The notes: generated by a model not told the origin, from the sequence alone. Shown: positions 54,251-62,746, numbered from the stretch's first letter. The stretch: 64,000 nucleotides of DNA from Mucilaginibacter dorajii (GCF_024808255.1 NZ_JANTYS010000003.1:186001-250000); one strand, 5' to 3'. A program made the numbers and translations.

Positions 54251-54694
54251 ATGATGATGAATGCATTACAACTTAATATCCAGCAATTGATCTGGCTGGC
54301 AGGAGTAGGGCAGGTAGCCTTAGCTTTGGGCAGTCTTGCCATCCCCACTGTGCTTAATTGGAAGGTGGAGCTGGCAAAACCACAGCCCTTAATTGGGCAA
54401 ATGTTTTGGACTTATGCCGGGTATATTTTTGTAATTAATATATGTTTTGGTTTACTATCGGTGTTTGATTACCGGGAGTTAACCAATGGCTCAAGACTGG
54501 CCATGCTGGTTACCGGGTTTATCGCGGCTTATTGGATCTCCAGGGTATTGATCCAGTTTCTGTATTTTGATAGGACAAACTTTCCAATCGGGAAATGGCA
54601 TAAATTGGGCGAAGTCGCGCTGGTAGCTGCCTTTGTGTTTTTTGGCCTGGTGTATTGCGGGGTTTGTTATCTAAATTATATCCAATTATCATGA
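54251..54694 (+). CDS. Four-helix membrane protein of unknown function, partner of the acyltransferase
   Basis: I do not recognise a family for this 147-residue integral membrane protein with four predicted helices (around residues 13-35, 50-73, 83-103 and 118-142). Its stop overlaps the start of the next gene by four bases (ATGA), so they are translationally coupled. The next gene encodes a wax-synthase-like acyltransferase, so this protein may be its membrane partner (inference). The start is a run of three ATG codons, any of which could be used. Confidence 0.7.
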   Translation: MMMNALQLNIQQLIWLAGVGQVALALGSLAIPTVLNWKVELAKPQPLIGQMFWTYAGYIFVINICFGLLSVFDYRELTNGSRLAMLVTGFIAAYWISRVLIQFLYFDRTNFPIGKWHKLGEVALVAAFVFFGLVYCGVCYLNYIQLS

Positions 54695-55659
54695 TACCAT
54701 TGATGCCTGTATGTTATTTCGCGCTTATCAATTTGGCTGTTGTGTTGTTAGGCTACGTGTTTGTCCGCAGGCAAATGATCTGGCAAAGCTGGGTTTTATT
54801 GGCGCTTAGCATCTTTGTAGTGCATTTGGTTTTTTTTCACCAGGACGCCATCATCAGGATGCTGGCCATTATTGTCACAACCTTTACCGCCATGAAAGTG
54901 ATAGCCGTTGCCGAATGCTATAAAGGTAAACCTTTAACGCTCGGTTTTAAACAATGGCTTGTTTTTGCTACTGGCTGGGCAGGCATGCGGGCACAACCAT
55001 TTGAAACCCTTGGAGGCAAACCTTTACCCGGCGCATGGGCAATGATCAGGTTTGGCATCAGCCGGGTTGTTATCGGTTTGTTACTTATTTTACTGGCTCA
55101 TAAACTGGTTTTGCTGCCAATGAATCATCAACTAAAATACGTTTTAGTTAGCGCGGTTTTGTTGGTAGCATTAAGTTTGATACTGCATTTCGGCTTGTTA
55201 AGTATCAGCGCCGGCGGATGGCGGTTACAGGGGGCAAATACCTACCTGCTATTCAGACAGCCGGCAACGGCCACCAGCCTTACCGAATTTTGGAGCAAAC
55301 GCTGGAACATCGCCTTTAGCGAAATGACCTCCGTGGCTATTTTTCGTCCCCTAAAAAATAAAGTGGGTAGCGCCGCTGCCTTAATGCTGGCCTTCGCTTT
55401 CTCGGGCTTACTGCATGAACTTGCCCTGAGCGTGCCGGTAAATAGCGGCTACGGTTTGCCATTGCTGTATTTTATTATCCAGGGGATGCTGGTATTGTTC
55501 GAAAAAGCAATGATTATTCGCAAGATTAGATTTTTGAATAATGCTATAGTCGCCAGTTTATGGTTATTCTTTTGGTTGGTTGTGCCAATGCCTTTATTGT
55601 TTCATGAGCAGTTTATTAAGCAGGTGGTTTGGCCGCTGGCGGGCCTGCATGTGTTTTAA
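54691..55659 (+). CDS. Wax-synthase/MBOAT-like membrane acyltransferase
   Basis: This 322-residue protein has about eight helices. It contains the wax-synthase-type motif FWSKRWNIAFSEM followed by FSGLLHELALS, in which the histidine is the likely catalytic residue. The protein therefore probably moves an acyl group to an alcohol or sugar in the membrane. A TTG frame begins at 54655 but overlaps the previous gene; the ATG at 54691 gives an ATGA overlap. The partner four-helix gene and this gene form a two-gene operon. The acceptor is unknown. Confidence 0.78.
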   Translation: MIPLMPVCYFALINLAVVLLGYVFVRRQMIWQSWVLLALSIFVVHLVFFHQDAIIRMLAIIVTTFTAMKVIAVAECYKGKPLTLGFKQWLVFATGWAGMRAQPFETLGGKPLPGAWAMIRFGISRVVIGLLLILLAHKLVLLPMNHQLKYVLVSAVLLVALSLILHFGLLSISAGGWRLQGANTYLLFRQPATATSLTEFWSKRWNIAFSEMTSVAIFRPLKNKVGSAAALMLAFAFSGLLHELALSVPVNSGYGLPLLYFIIQGMLVLFEKAMIIRKIRFLNNAIVASLWLFFWLVVPMPLLFHEQFIKQVVWPLAGLHVF

Positions 55660-55706
55660 CGATATCATATTTAGACTGGAAATCGCTTTAAGGTCTATCA
55701 CGGAAA

Positions 55707-55797
55707 TTTTGGCTAAAGCCAGATGAGTAATTTTTTGTAAACCGTTGGCTGAAGCCAAACGGAAATGAATTGCCAAGATCGAGGCTTTAGCCCAAAA
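55707..55797. repeat. Nested palindrome (family G)
   Basis: Outer arms TTTTGGCTAAAGCC (55707-55720) and GGCTTTAGCCCAAAA (55783-55797) enclose an inner hairpin CCGTTGGCT...AGCCAAACGG (55742-55762). It sits between the acyltransferase and dehydratase genes and could work as an attenuator or be another mobile palindrome. Confidence 0.6.
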
Positions 55798-55914
55798 TAG
55801 CTGCCAGGTTTTTAAGGTGATTTTCCTGATTATGCTATAGCTTATCCCATATTTTTTCTAATTTTCCGCTGAGGTGGCTTCGTCGCCCAAAAACCTATAA
55901 ACAGTACATCGCAT

Positions 55915-57630
55915 ATGGATCAAAAACCATTAAGGAGCCGGGCATGGTTTGGCCGTAAAGGTAAAGACGGTTTTATTTACCGTGCCTGGATGAAAAATCA
56001 GGGCATCCCCGATCATGAATTTAATGGTAAGCCCGTAATTGGCATCTGTAATACCTGGAGCGAGCTTACGCCCTGTAATGCCCATTTTAGGGAACTGGCA
56101 GAATCGGTTAAACGCGGCATTTTAGAAGCCGGTGGTTTCCCGGTGGAGTTCCCGGTAATGTCGTTAGGCGAAACGCTGATGAAGCCCACCGCCATGCTGT
56201 ACCGCAACCTGGCCAGTATGGACGTGGAAGAATCTATCCGCGCTAATCCCATAGATGGTGTAGTGCTGCTTTGCGGCTGCGATAAAACCACCCCGTCGTT
56301 AGTAATGGGGGCTTGTAGCGTAAATATCCCAACCATTGTAGTTTCGGGCGGACCGATGTTAACCGGCAATCACCGGGGTAGCAGCATCGGTACCAGCGAT
56401 GTTTGGCGCTACCATGATGATGTGCGCGTTGGTAAGGTACTGGAAGAAGAACTGGTCACCATCGAAGCCGCCATGTGCCGTAGTCGCGGACATTGTGCGG
56501 TAATGGGTACTGCCTCTTCAATGGCCTGCATGGTTGAGGCACTGGGATTGTCCCTGCCCGGTAACGCGGCTATCCCGGCTGCTGACTCCCGCCGGAAAGT
56601 ACTGGCCCAGCTTTCGGGCTCCCGCATTGTGGAAATGGTTAAAGAAGATCTTAAACTATCAGACATACTAAAGCGCGAAGCCTTTGAAAATGCCATCCGT
56701 GTAAATGCCGCTATCGGCGGTTCAACCAATTTTGTGATCCACCTGCTGGCTATTGCCGGGCGGATTGGCGTGCCGCTGGAATTGAAAGATTTTGATCCGC
56801 TCTCGGCGGGTATTCCATTAATTGCCAATTTGCAGCCATCCGGCCAATACTTTATGGAAGATCTGTTTTATGCAGGCGGTTTACCCGTGGTGCTTAAAGC
56901 GCTTGATCACCTGTTGCACCGGGACAGCATCACCGTAAACGGCAAAACCATAGCCGAAAATTATGCCAATGCCGAGAGTTATAACAAGGATGTGATCAGC
57001 ACCACCGATGCCCCTTTTAGCACTGCTACCGGACTGGCTATTTTAACCGGTAACCTGTGCGAAAACGGGGCCGTGATCAAACCATCGGCAGCAAGCGCGC
57101 ATTTAATGCAGCATACCGGCAAGGCTGTGGTTTTTGAAGATATTGAAGATTTTAAAACCCGCATTGATACGCCCGAATTAGATGTGGATGAAAACAGCGT
57201 ACTGGTGTTAAAAAATGTGGGTCCCAAAGGATATCCCGGCATGCCCGAGGTTGGCAATATGGGCATCCCGATAAAATTGTTAGAAAAAGGGGTAAAAGAT
57301 ATGGTCCGCATCTCAGACGGTCGGATGAGCGGTACCGGTTTTGGAACGGTAGTATTGCATGTTTCGCCGGAGGCAGCGGCTGGCGGCAATTTCGCTGTGA
57401 TTAAAACCGGCGACCTGATCACGCTTGACGTACCCAACCGCACATTAAATGTGGATTTAACCGAAGATGAATTTGCCCGAAGGAAACAGCAATATGAACC
57501 ATTATCACCCGTAGCAAACCGGGGATATGTAAAATTGTATATAGATCATGTACAGCAAGCCCACCTTGGTGCCGATATGGATTTTTTAACCGGTGGATCG
57601 GGGAGTGAAGTGGTAAGGGATTCGCATTAG
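55915..57630 (+). CDS. IlvD/Edd-family sugar-acid dehydratase
   Basis: This 571-residue iron-sulfur dehydratase has the three cysteine ligands in family context: C54 (TPCN), C122 (CGCDK) and C194 (GHCAVMGTASSM). It also has a C-terminal DGRMSGTGFGT segment. Its opening (RSRAWFGRKGKDGFIYRAWMKNQG) is typical of the arabinonate/xylonate dehydratase branch rather than IlvD proper. Such enzymes turn an aldonate into a 2-keto-3-deoxy acid. An SDR and an SMP-30 lactonase follow, which would provide the dehydrogenase and lactonase steps. Pentonate or hexonate specificity cannot be settled by eye. Confidence 0.88.
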   Translation: MDQKPLRSRAWFGRKGKDGFIYRAWMKNQGIPDHEFNGKPVIGICNTWSELTPCNAHFRELAESVKRGILEAGGFPVEFPVMSLGETLMKPTAMLYRNLASMDVEESIRANPIDGVVLLCGCDKTTPSLVMGACSVNIPTIVVSGGPMLTGNHRGSSIGTSDVWRYHDDVRVGKVLEEELVTIEAAMCRSRGHCAVMGTASSMACMVEALGLSLPGNAAIPAADSRRKVLAQLSGSRIVEMVKEDLKLSDILKREAFENAIRVNAAIGGSTNFVIHLLAIAGRIGVPLELKDFDPLSAGIPLIANLQPSGQYFMEDLFYAGGLPVVLKALDHLLHRDSITVNGKTIAENYANAESYNKDVISTTDAPFSTATGLAILTGNLCENGAVIKPSAASAHLMQHTGKAVVFEDIEDFKTRIDTPELDVDENSVLVLKNVGPKGYPGMPEVGNMGIPIKLLEKGVKDMVRISDGRMSGTGFGTVVLHVSPEAAAGGNFAVIKTGDLITLDVPNRTLNVDLTEDEFARRKQQYEPLSPVANRGYVKLYIDHVQQAHLGADMDFLTGGSGSEVVRDSH

Positions 57631-57717
57631 TTGGGTTTGGGACTGTTGGACTTTTGGACGAAGGACTTTTAGATGAAGGAGCAAGGATAAATGACTAAAA
57701 GCGGGGGGCTTTGCGCG

Positions 57718-57821
57718 AATCCCCTCTTGAGAGGGGCGGAGGGGTGTGTTATTAAAGCGAAGTGAACGCCGGTCAACACACCCCTGCCAACACACAGTCC
57801 GGCGCTCTCAAGAGGGGAATT
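57718..57821. repeat. Palindromic repeat family D, copy 2
   Basis: This 104-base element starts AATCCCCTCTTGAGAGG and ends CTCTCAAGAGGGGAATT, with inner GGGGTGTGTT/AACACACCCC arms. It is related to 27064-27172. It ends 31 bases before the SDR ATG and separates the dehydratase and SDR genes. Confidence 0.75.
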
Positions 57822-57851
57822 GAAAATTTAGATCAAAATATACATATACCG

Positions 57852-58604
57852 ATGACATTTAAAGACAAAGTAGCTATAGTAACAGGTGCGGGGCAGGGCA
57901 TAGGTTTCGAGATCTGCAGGATGCTTGCCGCCGAAGGGGCCATGGTTTTGTTGAATGATATGGATGCCGAATTAGCCGAAAAGGCGGCAACAGTTATCCA
58001 TTGTAAAGGCATGCCCGGCGATTCGGGCGATATTGGTTTTATTAACCACATGGTAAACACCGCTGTTGAATTATATGGCCGGTTGGATATTGTGATTGCC
58101 AATGCGGGGATCACCTTATATGGCGATTTTTTAACCTATTCGCCCGAGGCATTTTTTAAGGTAATGCAGGTAAATTTGGGCGGATCATTCTTTTTAGCCC
58201 AGGCTGCCGCTAAGCAAATGAAACTGCAGGCCAATGGGGGTACAATCCTGTTCACCTCATCGGTAGTGGGGCACCAGGCATTTAAAAGCTTGGCGGCTTA
58301 TGCTATGAGCAAAGCAGCTCTCGAAATGCTGGCCAAAAACCTGGTTATCGAGCTATCGCAATATAACATCACCGTAAATACTATTGCACCGGGTGCAACC
58401 TTAACCGAGCGGACCCGGGAGGAAGAGGATTATGAAAAGGTATGGTCGGCTATAACGCCGATGGGCAGGCCGGCTTATGTTACTGATATAGCCAATACGG
58501 CGCTGTTCCTGGTATCGGATAAAGCCCGGCACATTACCGGTCAAAGTTTAATTGTTGATGGCGGCTGGACGTCGGTTAGCACCATCCCCGAAGGGATCAA
58601 ATAA
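57852..58604 (+). CDS. SDR dehydrogenase, probable sugar dehydrogenase
   Basis: This 250-residue SDR has GAGQGIG at residues 12-18, NAG at 84-86, S136/S137 and Y150-x3-K154, and ends in a VDGGWT C-terminus. A D36 following the second strand (LNDMDAE) favours NAD(H). It lies between the dehydratase and the lactonase. The most economical reading is oxidation of a sugar to its lactone, hydrolysis by the SMP-30 protein, then dehydration. A frame extends to 57762 through the D repeat, but the ATG at 57852 matches the family N-terminus. Confidence 0.85.
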   Translation: MTFKDKVAIVTGAGQGIGFEICRMLAAEGAMVLLNDMDAELAEKAATVIHCKGMPGDSGDIGFINHMVNTAVELYGRLDIVIANAGITLYGDFLTYSPEAFFKVMQVNLGGSFFLAQAAAKQMKLQANGGTILFTSSVVGHQAFKSLAAYAMSKAALEMLAKNLVIELSQYNITVNTIAPGATLTERTREEEDYEKVWSAITPMGRPAYVTDIANTALFLVSDKARHITGQSLIVDGGWTSVSTIPEGIK

Positions 58605-58610
58605 ATACAC

Positions 58611-59486
58611 ATGGTAAACGCAGTAGTTGAGCATGCCTGTTTTTTAGGCGAAGGGCCGGTTTGGGATAATAAAACAGGTACCCTGTATTGGGTTGATATT
58701 TTGATTGGGCACATTCACCAGTTTAAGCCCGCCACCGGTGAATTCAAAACAACAGAACTTAACCAGATGGTTAGCGCTGTAGCTTTGTGTACTAACGGAG
58801 ATACACTGGCGGCGTTACAAAGCGGCTTAAGTATTATTCCCCAACACGCGGATCGTTTGGCATATATTAACCATCCCGAAAAGCACTTGCCTCAAAACAG
58901 GTTCAACGATGGTAAGTGCGACCCGGCGGGCAGATTTTGGATAGGTACCATGGCGATAGATGAAACGGCGGGTGCGGGCAGCCTTTATACTTTGGACACC
59001 GATGGAGGATTGAGTTTAAAAATACAGGGCACTACTATCTCCAACGGAATGGCCTGGAGTGCCGATCATCAAACTTTTTACTACATCGATACGCCGACAT
59101 TACAGATTGTGGCTTATGATTTTAATAAGGGAGATGGGAGTATCAGCAATAAAAGAACTGTTATTACAATTGATGAAAAGGATGGCTATCCCGATGGAAT
59201 GACGATAGACAGCGAAGGCATGCTTTGGATAGCACATTGGGGCGGTTGGCAGGTTAGCCGTCGGGATCCCTCAACCGGTAAAACGTTGTTTGCATTACCC
59301 ATGCCGGTTGCTAATATAACATCCTGTACATTTGGCGGCGATGACCTGGGCGATTTATACATCACCACGGCCCAAAAAGGCCTTCCCGCCGATGAACTTG
59401 GGCAACAACCCGGCGCAGGGCACCTGTATGTTTGGAAAAATAGTGGATACAAAGGCATGCCCGCCTTTGAATACAAGGCTGATTAA
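58611..59486 (+). CDS. SMP-30/gluconolactonase-family lactonase
   Basis: This 291-residue six-bladed beta-propeller has the metal ligands E14 (GEGPVW), N145 (ISNGMAWS) and D195 (YPDGMTID). It also has the substrate-site pair N99-D100 (RFNDGKCDP). It hydrolyses sugar lactones to aldonates in the cytoplasm, with no signal peptide. It starts seven bases after the SDR and is part of the same operon. The preferred sugar depends on the unresolved specificity of the neighbouring dehydratase. Confidence 0.9.
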   Translation: MVNAVVEHACFLGEGPVWDNKTGTLYWVDILIGHIHQFKPATGEFKTTELNQMVSAVALCTNGDTLAALQSGLSIIPQHADRLAYINHPEKHLPQNRFNDGKCDPAGRFWIGTMAIDETAGAGSLYTLDTDGGLSLKIQGTTISNGMAWSADHQTFYYIDTPTLQIVAYDFNKGDGSISNKRTVITIDEKDGYPDGMTIDSEGMLWIAHWGGWQVSRRDPSTGKTLFALPMPVANITSCTFGGDDLGDLYITTAQKGLPADELGQQPGAGHLYVWKNSGYKGMPAFEYKAD

Positions 59487-59524
59487 TTGTGTAAATAACT
59501 TTTATTGTACATGCTTGTTTTTCA

Positions 59525-60847
59525 ATGAGTAAAATGTTAAATTCGTTCATGACCAACAACCGACGCAGTTTTATTAAGCAAGCTGCCGTATTAACCGGCG
59601 CTTTTTCGGCCACCAGCCTGTTTAACCAGGCGCATGCCGAAGTTTGGAAATCAGCCGAAAGGAAGGTAGCCCACCTAACACCTCAGCAAGTGGCTACAGA
59701 TGAGGATTTTTGGGCCGAAATTCAGCGGGCGTATACGGTTAGTCCTAATATTATCAATTTGAATAACGGTGGGGTATCGCCATCGCCATTAGTGGTACAG
59801 CAGGCGGTCGAACGTTATAACCAGCTCACCAACGAAGGTCCGTCATATTTCATGTGGCGCATCCTTGACCAGGGCCGCGAACCCCTGCGCGAGAAGCTGG
59901 CCTTGCTGGCCGGTGCGCTGCCCGAAGAAATTGCCATTAACCGCAACTCAACCGAAGCGCTTAATACCATTATATACGGTTTGCCATTAAAAAGCAGCGA
60001 CGAGGTTATAGGGGCCAGGTTGGATTACCCACATATGGTACAGGCCTACCGCGCCCGCGCTACACGCGAAGGCATTGTTTACAAACAACTCACATTCGAT
60101 TTTCCGATAGAGAACGATGAGCAGATTGTAAAAGCTTATGAGGATGCCATAACTTCCAAAACCAAGCTGATTCATGTTACCCATATTGTAAACTATGTTG
60201 GGCAAATAATGCCGGTGCGCAAAATTTGCGATATGGCTAAAAGTCATGGTATTGAGGTAATTGTAGATGGCGCGCATTCATTCGGTCTGTTAGATTTTAA
60301 GATCCCCGATTTGAATTGTGATTATTTTGGTACCAGTCTGCACAAATTCCTTTCGGCACCAATAGGCAGCGGGATGATGTGGATCAAAAAAGAAAAGATC
60401 TCCAAAGTGTTCCCACTATTGTGCGATGATAACCCGCAGGGTGCCGATATCCGTAAGTTTGAAAACCTGGGTACCCGCAGTTTCCCAATTGAGCAGGGGA
60501 TAGGCGAGGCCGTAAATTTTCAGATGGCTATTGGCAGCAAGCGTAAGGAAGAACGCATCCGTTACCTTAAAAACTATTGGGCAACCAAGGTGCAGCACCT
60601 ACCCAAAGTAAAGCTGCATACCTCTTTAAAACCCGAATATTCATGCGCCATCTGCGGTGTGTCTGTCGATGGGGTGACGCCAGCGCAATTAGATGCAGCA
60701 TTGTTCAATCAATATAAAATTCACCAGGTATCCATCGTATTTGAAAATGTAAGCTGCGTGCGCATTACCCCGCATGTATACACCACTCTTGCCGATTTGG
60801 ATAAACTGGTAAAAGCCATCACAGAAATAGCAGGGAAAGCGACATAA
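59525..60847 (+). CDS. Tat-exported PLP enzyme, class V aminotransferase/isopenicillin-N-epimerase-like
   Basis: This 440-residue protein has a twin-arginine signal (NNRRSFIKQAAVLTGAF) and a class V aminotransferase fold. The fold is shown by LNNGGVSPSP, INRNSTEALNTIIYG, a VDGAHSFG strand with D and H for PLP, and K274 in SLHKFLSAPIGSG as the likely Schiff-base lysine. The closest general resemblance is to isopenicillin-N-epimerase-like and cysteine-desulfurase-like enzymes. Tat export of a PLP enzyme fits folding with cofactor in the cytoplasm before transport. An internal ATG at 59549 (MTNNRRSF) is an alternative start. The substrate is unknown. Confidence 0.85.
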   Translation: MSKMLNSFMTNNRRSFIKQAAVLTGAFSATSLFNQAHAEVWKSAERKVAHLTPQQVATDEDFWAEIQRAYTVSPNIINLNNGGVSPSPLVVQQAVERYNQLTNEGPSYFMWRILDQGREPLREKLALLAGALPEEIAINRNSTEALNTIIYGLPLKSSDEVIGARLDYPHMVQAYRARATREGIVYKQLTFDFPIENDEQIVKAYEDAITSKTKLIHVTHIVNYVGQIMPVRKICDMAKSHGIEVIVDGAHSFGLLDFKIPDLNCDYFGTSLHKFLSAPIGSGMMWIKKEKISKVFPLLCDDNPQGADIRKFENLGTRSFPIEQGIGEAVNFQMAIGSKRKEERIRYLKNYWATKVQHLPKVKLHTSLKPEYSCAICGVSVDGVTPAQLDAALFNQYKIHQVSIVFENVSCVRITPHVYTTLADLDKLVKAITEIAGKAT

Positions 60848-60853
60848 ATTCCC

Positions 60854-61164
60854 TTTTTGTAGAGACGCAATATTTTGCGTCTGCAGCTATACAGAGCGAA
60901 TTTGTAACGTAATTGTATAACCAAATAAAACCGTTGTCGGTTCGAACGAGCCGGCAGTGAATGGTGCGTTGGAGGTGAGGAGAAATCTTGTAAAAGCGAA
61001 CATTCGACCATGCAAGGCGTACAAGATTTCTCTTTCGCACCCCGCTCACACCTCTGCTTCGCTTTATCGAAATGACATTTTTTTTAGTTAAAATGATTTG
61101 TGTATTACTATTTGCGCGCTTGATTTGCATGCGGGAGACGCAAAATGTTGCGTCTCTACAAAAA
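60854..61164. repeat. Nested palindromic repeat containing family-A copy 4 (60936-61076)
   Basis: A 29-base outer arm (TTTTTGTAGAGACGCAATAT..., 60854-60882) recurs as a near-perfect inverted arm at 61136-61164 (ending GCGTCTCTACAAAAA). Inside is a 141-base family-A element from GTCGGTTCGA (60936-60945, a diverged end) to TCGAAATGAC (61067-61076). Each outer arm is itself a palindrome (AGACGCAATATTTTGCGTCT). The 60848-61173 gap holds nothing else. Confidence 0.8.
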
Positions 61165-61173
61165 AAATCGCAA

Positions 61174-62133
61174 TTACGGTATCAGGATAATTTTTCCATT
61201 GCTTTTCCTGCTCTCCAATAACACATGCGCCTGTTTGCCGTCGGCAAGTTTAAATACGGTTGGTGGCGCAATGGTAATGTCCTTATTGTTAATCCAATTA
61301 AATAATTGATTAGCTCTTTTTATCCGCTCTTCTTTGGAGGTTAGGTAACTCCATAAATCGCCGCCTGTCAGGGTTTTGGAGGTATCCATCAGCATTCTTG
61401 GGTCAACAAAGGCAGGATCACCGCCCGCCATACCAAAAAATACAACCTGGCCGCAGTTTTTGGTGACGGCAAAGCTGTCCTGTAAGGTACTGCCAATGCT
61501 ATCATATACTACATCTACACCTCCGGGACAAAAAGTTAACAGTTCTTTTTGCCAGTCATTTTGATAAAGGAATACTTTGTCTATACCATTATTTAAGGCT
61601 ATTTGAGCTTTTTCTGCCGATGAAGTTAAGCCAAGGGTAGTGGCACCCAAAAGCTTGCTGATCTGGGTTAGTAACAAGCCCACGCCGCCTGCACAGGCAT
61701 GGATCAATACCGTTTCTCCGGCATTAGTATGGTGGCTATCGGTTGCCAGGTATTGGGCCGTAAGCCCCTGTAATAAAACGGATGCCGCAGTTTCAAAACT
61801 GGTTACATCATCTAATGGGATAGCATGATCAACAGGTACGGCTACAAGCTCGGCATTAGCAAAGGGAACATCGGCAAAGCCAATCCTGTCGCCTATGTTA
61901 AAACCCGGGTTGTTGTTAGCATCAACTACTACACCCGCACCCTCGTAACCCGCAATAAAGGGCGGGTTGCCTTTAAGATGATAGTTGCCCTTACGGCGAT
62001 AAACATCGGCAAAGTTCAAACCTATCGCTTTCACTTCAACTAATAGCTCGCCCGGTTTTAGTATAGGGTTGGGGATATCAATATATTCAAGTACATCAGG
62101 GCTGCCAAAAGTTGAAAATGTTAAAGCTTTCAT
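61174..62133 (-). CDS. Zinc-independent quinone oxidoreductase-like (MDR family)
   Basis: This 319-residue medium-chain dehydrogenase/reductase opens MKALTFSTFGSPDVLEYIDI and contains IAGYEGAGVVVD, a Rossmann motif in ACAGGVGLLLTQ and GVDVVYDSIG. It lacks the cysteine and histidine zinc ligands of alcohol dehydrogenases, fitting the QOR/crotonase-like branch that reduces quinones or enones with NADPH. The frame begins at 62199, but the ATG at 62133 gives the normal N-terminus. It is leftward and convergent with the PLP-enzyme gene. Confidence 0.85.
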   Translation of the reverse strand: MKALTFSTFGSPDVLEYIDIPNPILKPGELLVEVKAIGLNFADVYRRKGNYHLKGNPPFIAGYEGAGVVVDANNNPGFNIGDRIGFADVPFANAELVAVPVDHAIPLDDVTSFETAASVLLQGLTAQYLATDSHHTNAGETVLIHACAGGVGLLLTQISKLLGATTLGLTSSAEKAQIALNNGIDKVFLYQNDWQKELLTFCPGGVDVVYDSIGSTLQDSFAVTKNCGQVVFFGMAGGDPAFVDPRMLMDTSKTLTGGDLWSYLTSKEERIKRANQLFNWINNKDITIAPPTVFKLADGKQAHVLLESRKSNGKIILIP

Positions 62134-62308
62134 TTGCTGTTGATTTAAAGGATGGTAAAAGTAACAAATCGGCCAAGCTGCATGCCCTTTCCTTATCACA
62201 ATAAAGTAAAATGATGTGGTTTAGCTGTGTGGTCCTAAGGAATTTAGGAGGGCGTATACGAAGTAGTTAACATCATGACGTATTGTGTTTTATAAAGTGG
62301 GCGGGCCG

Positions 62309-62378
62309 GTCAGTCTGAGCCTGTCGACGATTCGTGCGCAGGGCCTTTGTTCGCGTGTTTCGACAGGCTACCCATGAC
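62309..62378. repeat. GTCAG-bounded palindrome (family H)
   Basis: This 70-base element runs from GTCAG to ATGAC. Its inner inverted repeat is AGCCTGTCGA (62318-62327) with TCGACAGGCT (62360-62369). It lies 11 bases left of the right composite repeat, inside the 746-base non-coding gap 62134-62879. Confidence 0.65.
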
Positions 62379-62389
62379 AAGTCGACCAT

Positions 62390-62746
62390 GTCATTGCGAG
62401 GAATGAAGCAATCTCATGCTCTACAGGGCGGATCTGCATAGTTCGCGATTGCTTTGTGCCTACCCATGACGTTTTGTACTTTACATAAACATTGGCTTTG
62501 AACGCTGGTTAAGACTCACCCGGCGAGGCTTCGCCCGCCACCCTCTCTTCACCTGCGGTGGAAAGAGGGGTTTTAATAGTTAATAAATTGATTACAAGTA
62601 ATATAAATACAAAAAACTTTAAACCCCTCTTTCCGGCGAAGCCGAAGGAGGGTGCCGCGCGTAGCGCTGGCGGGTGAGTTTTCTACGCCATGCGATCTGC
62701 GTCATTTCCTCCTTCGCAGTCTGCGGATTTTATCACTCGCAATGAC
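62390..62746. repeat. 357-base composite palindromic repeat, right copy
   Basis: This composite contains a family-B element (62390-62470), a family-C element (62514-62679) and a family-E element (62701-62746), in the order B-C-E. It is the reverse complement, along its full length, of 53709-54067. Small insertions and substitutions only are seen by eye. The last part of the gap, 62747-62879, is AT-rich and probably carries the promoter of the sensor gene. Confidence 0.85.
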
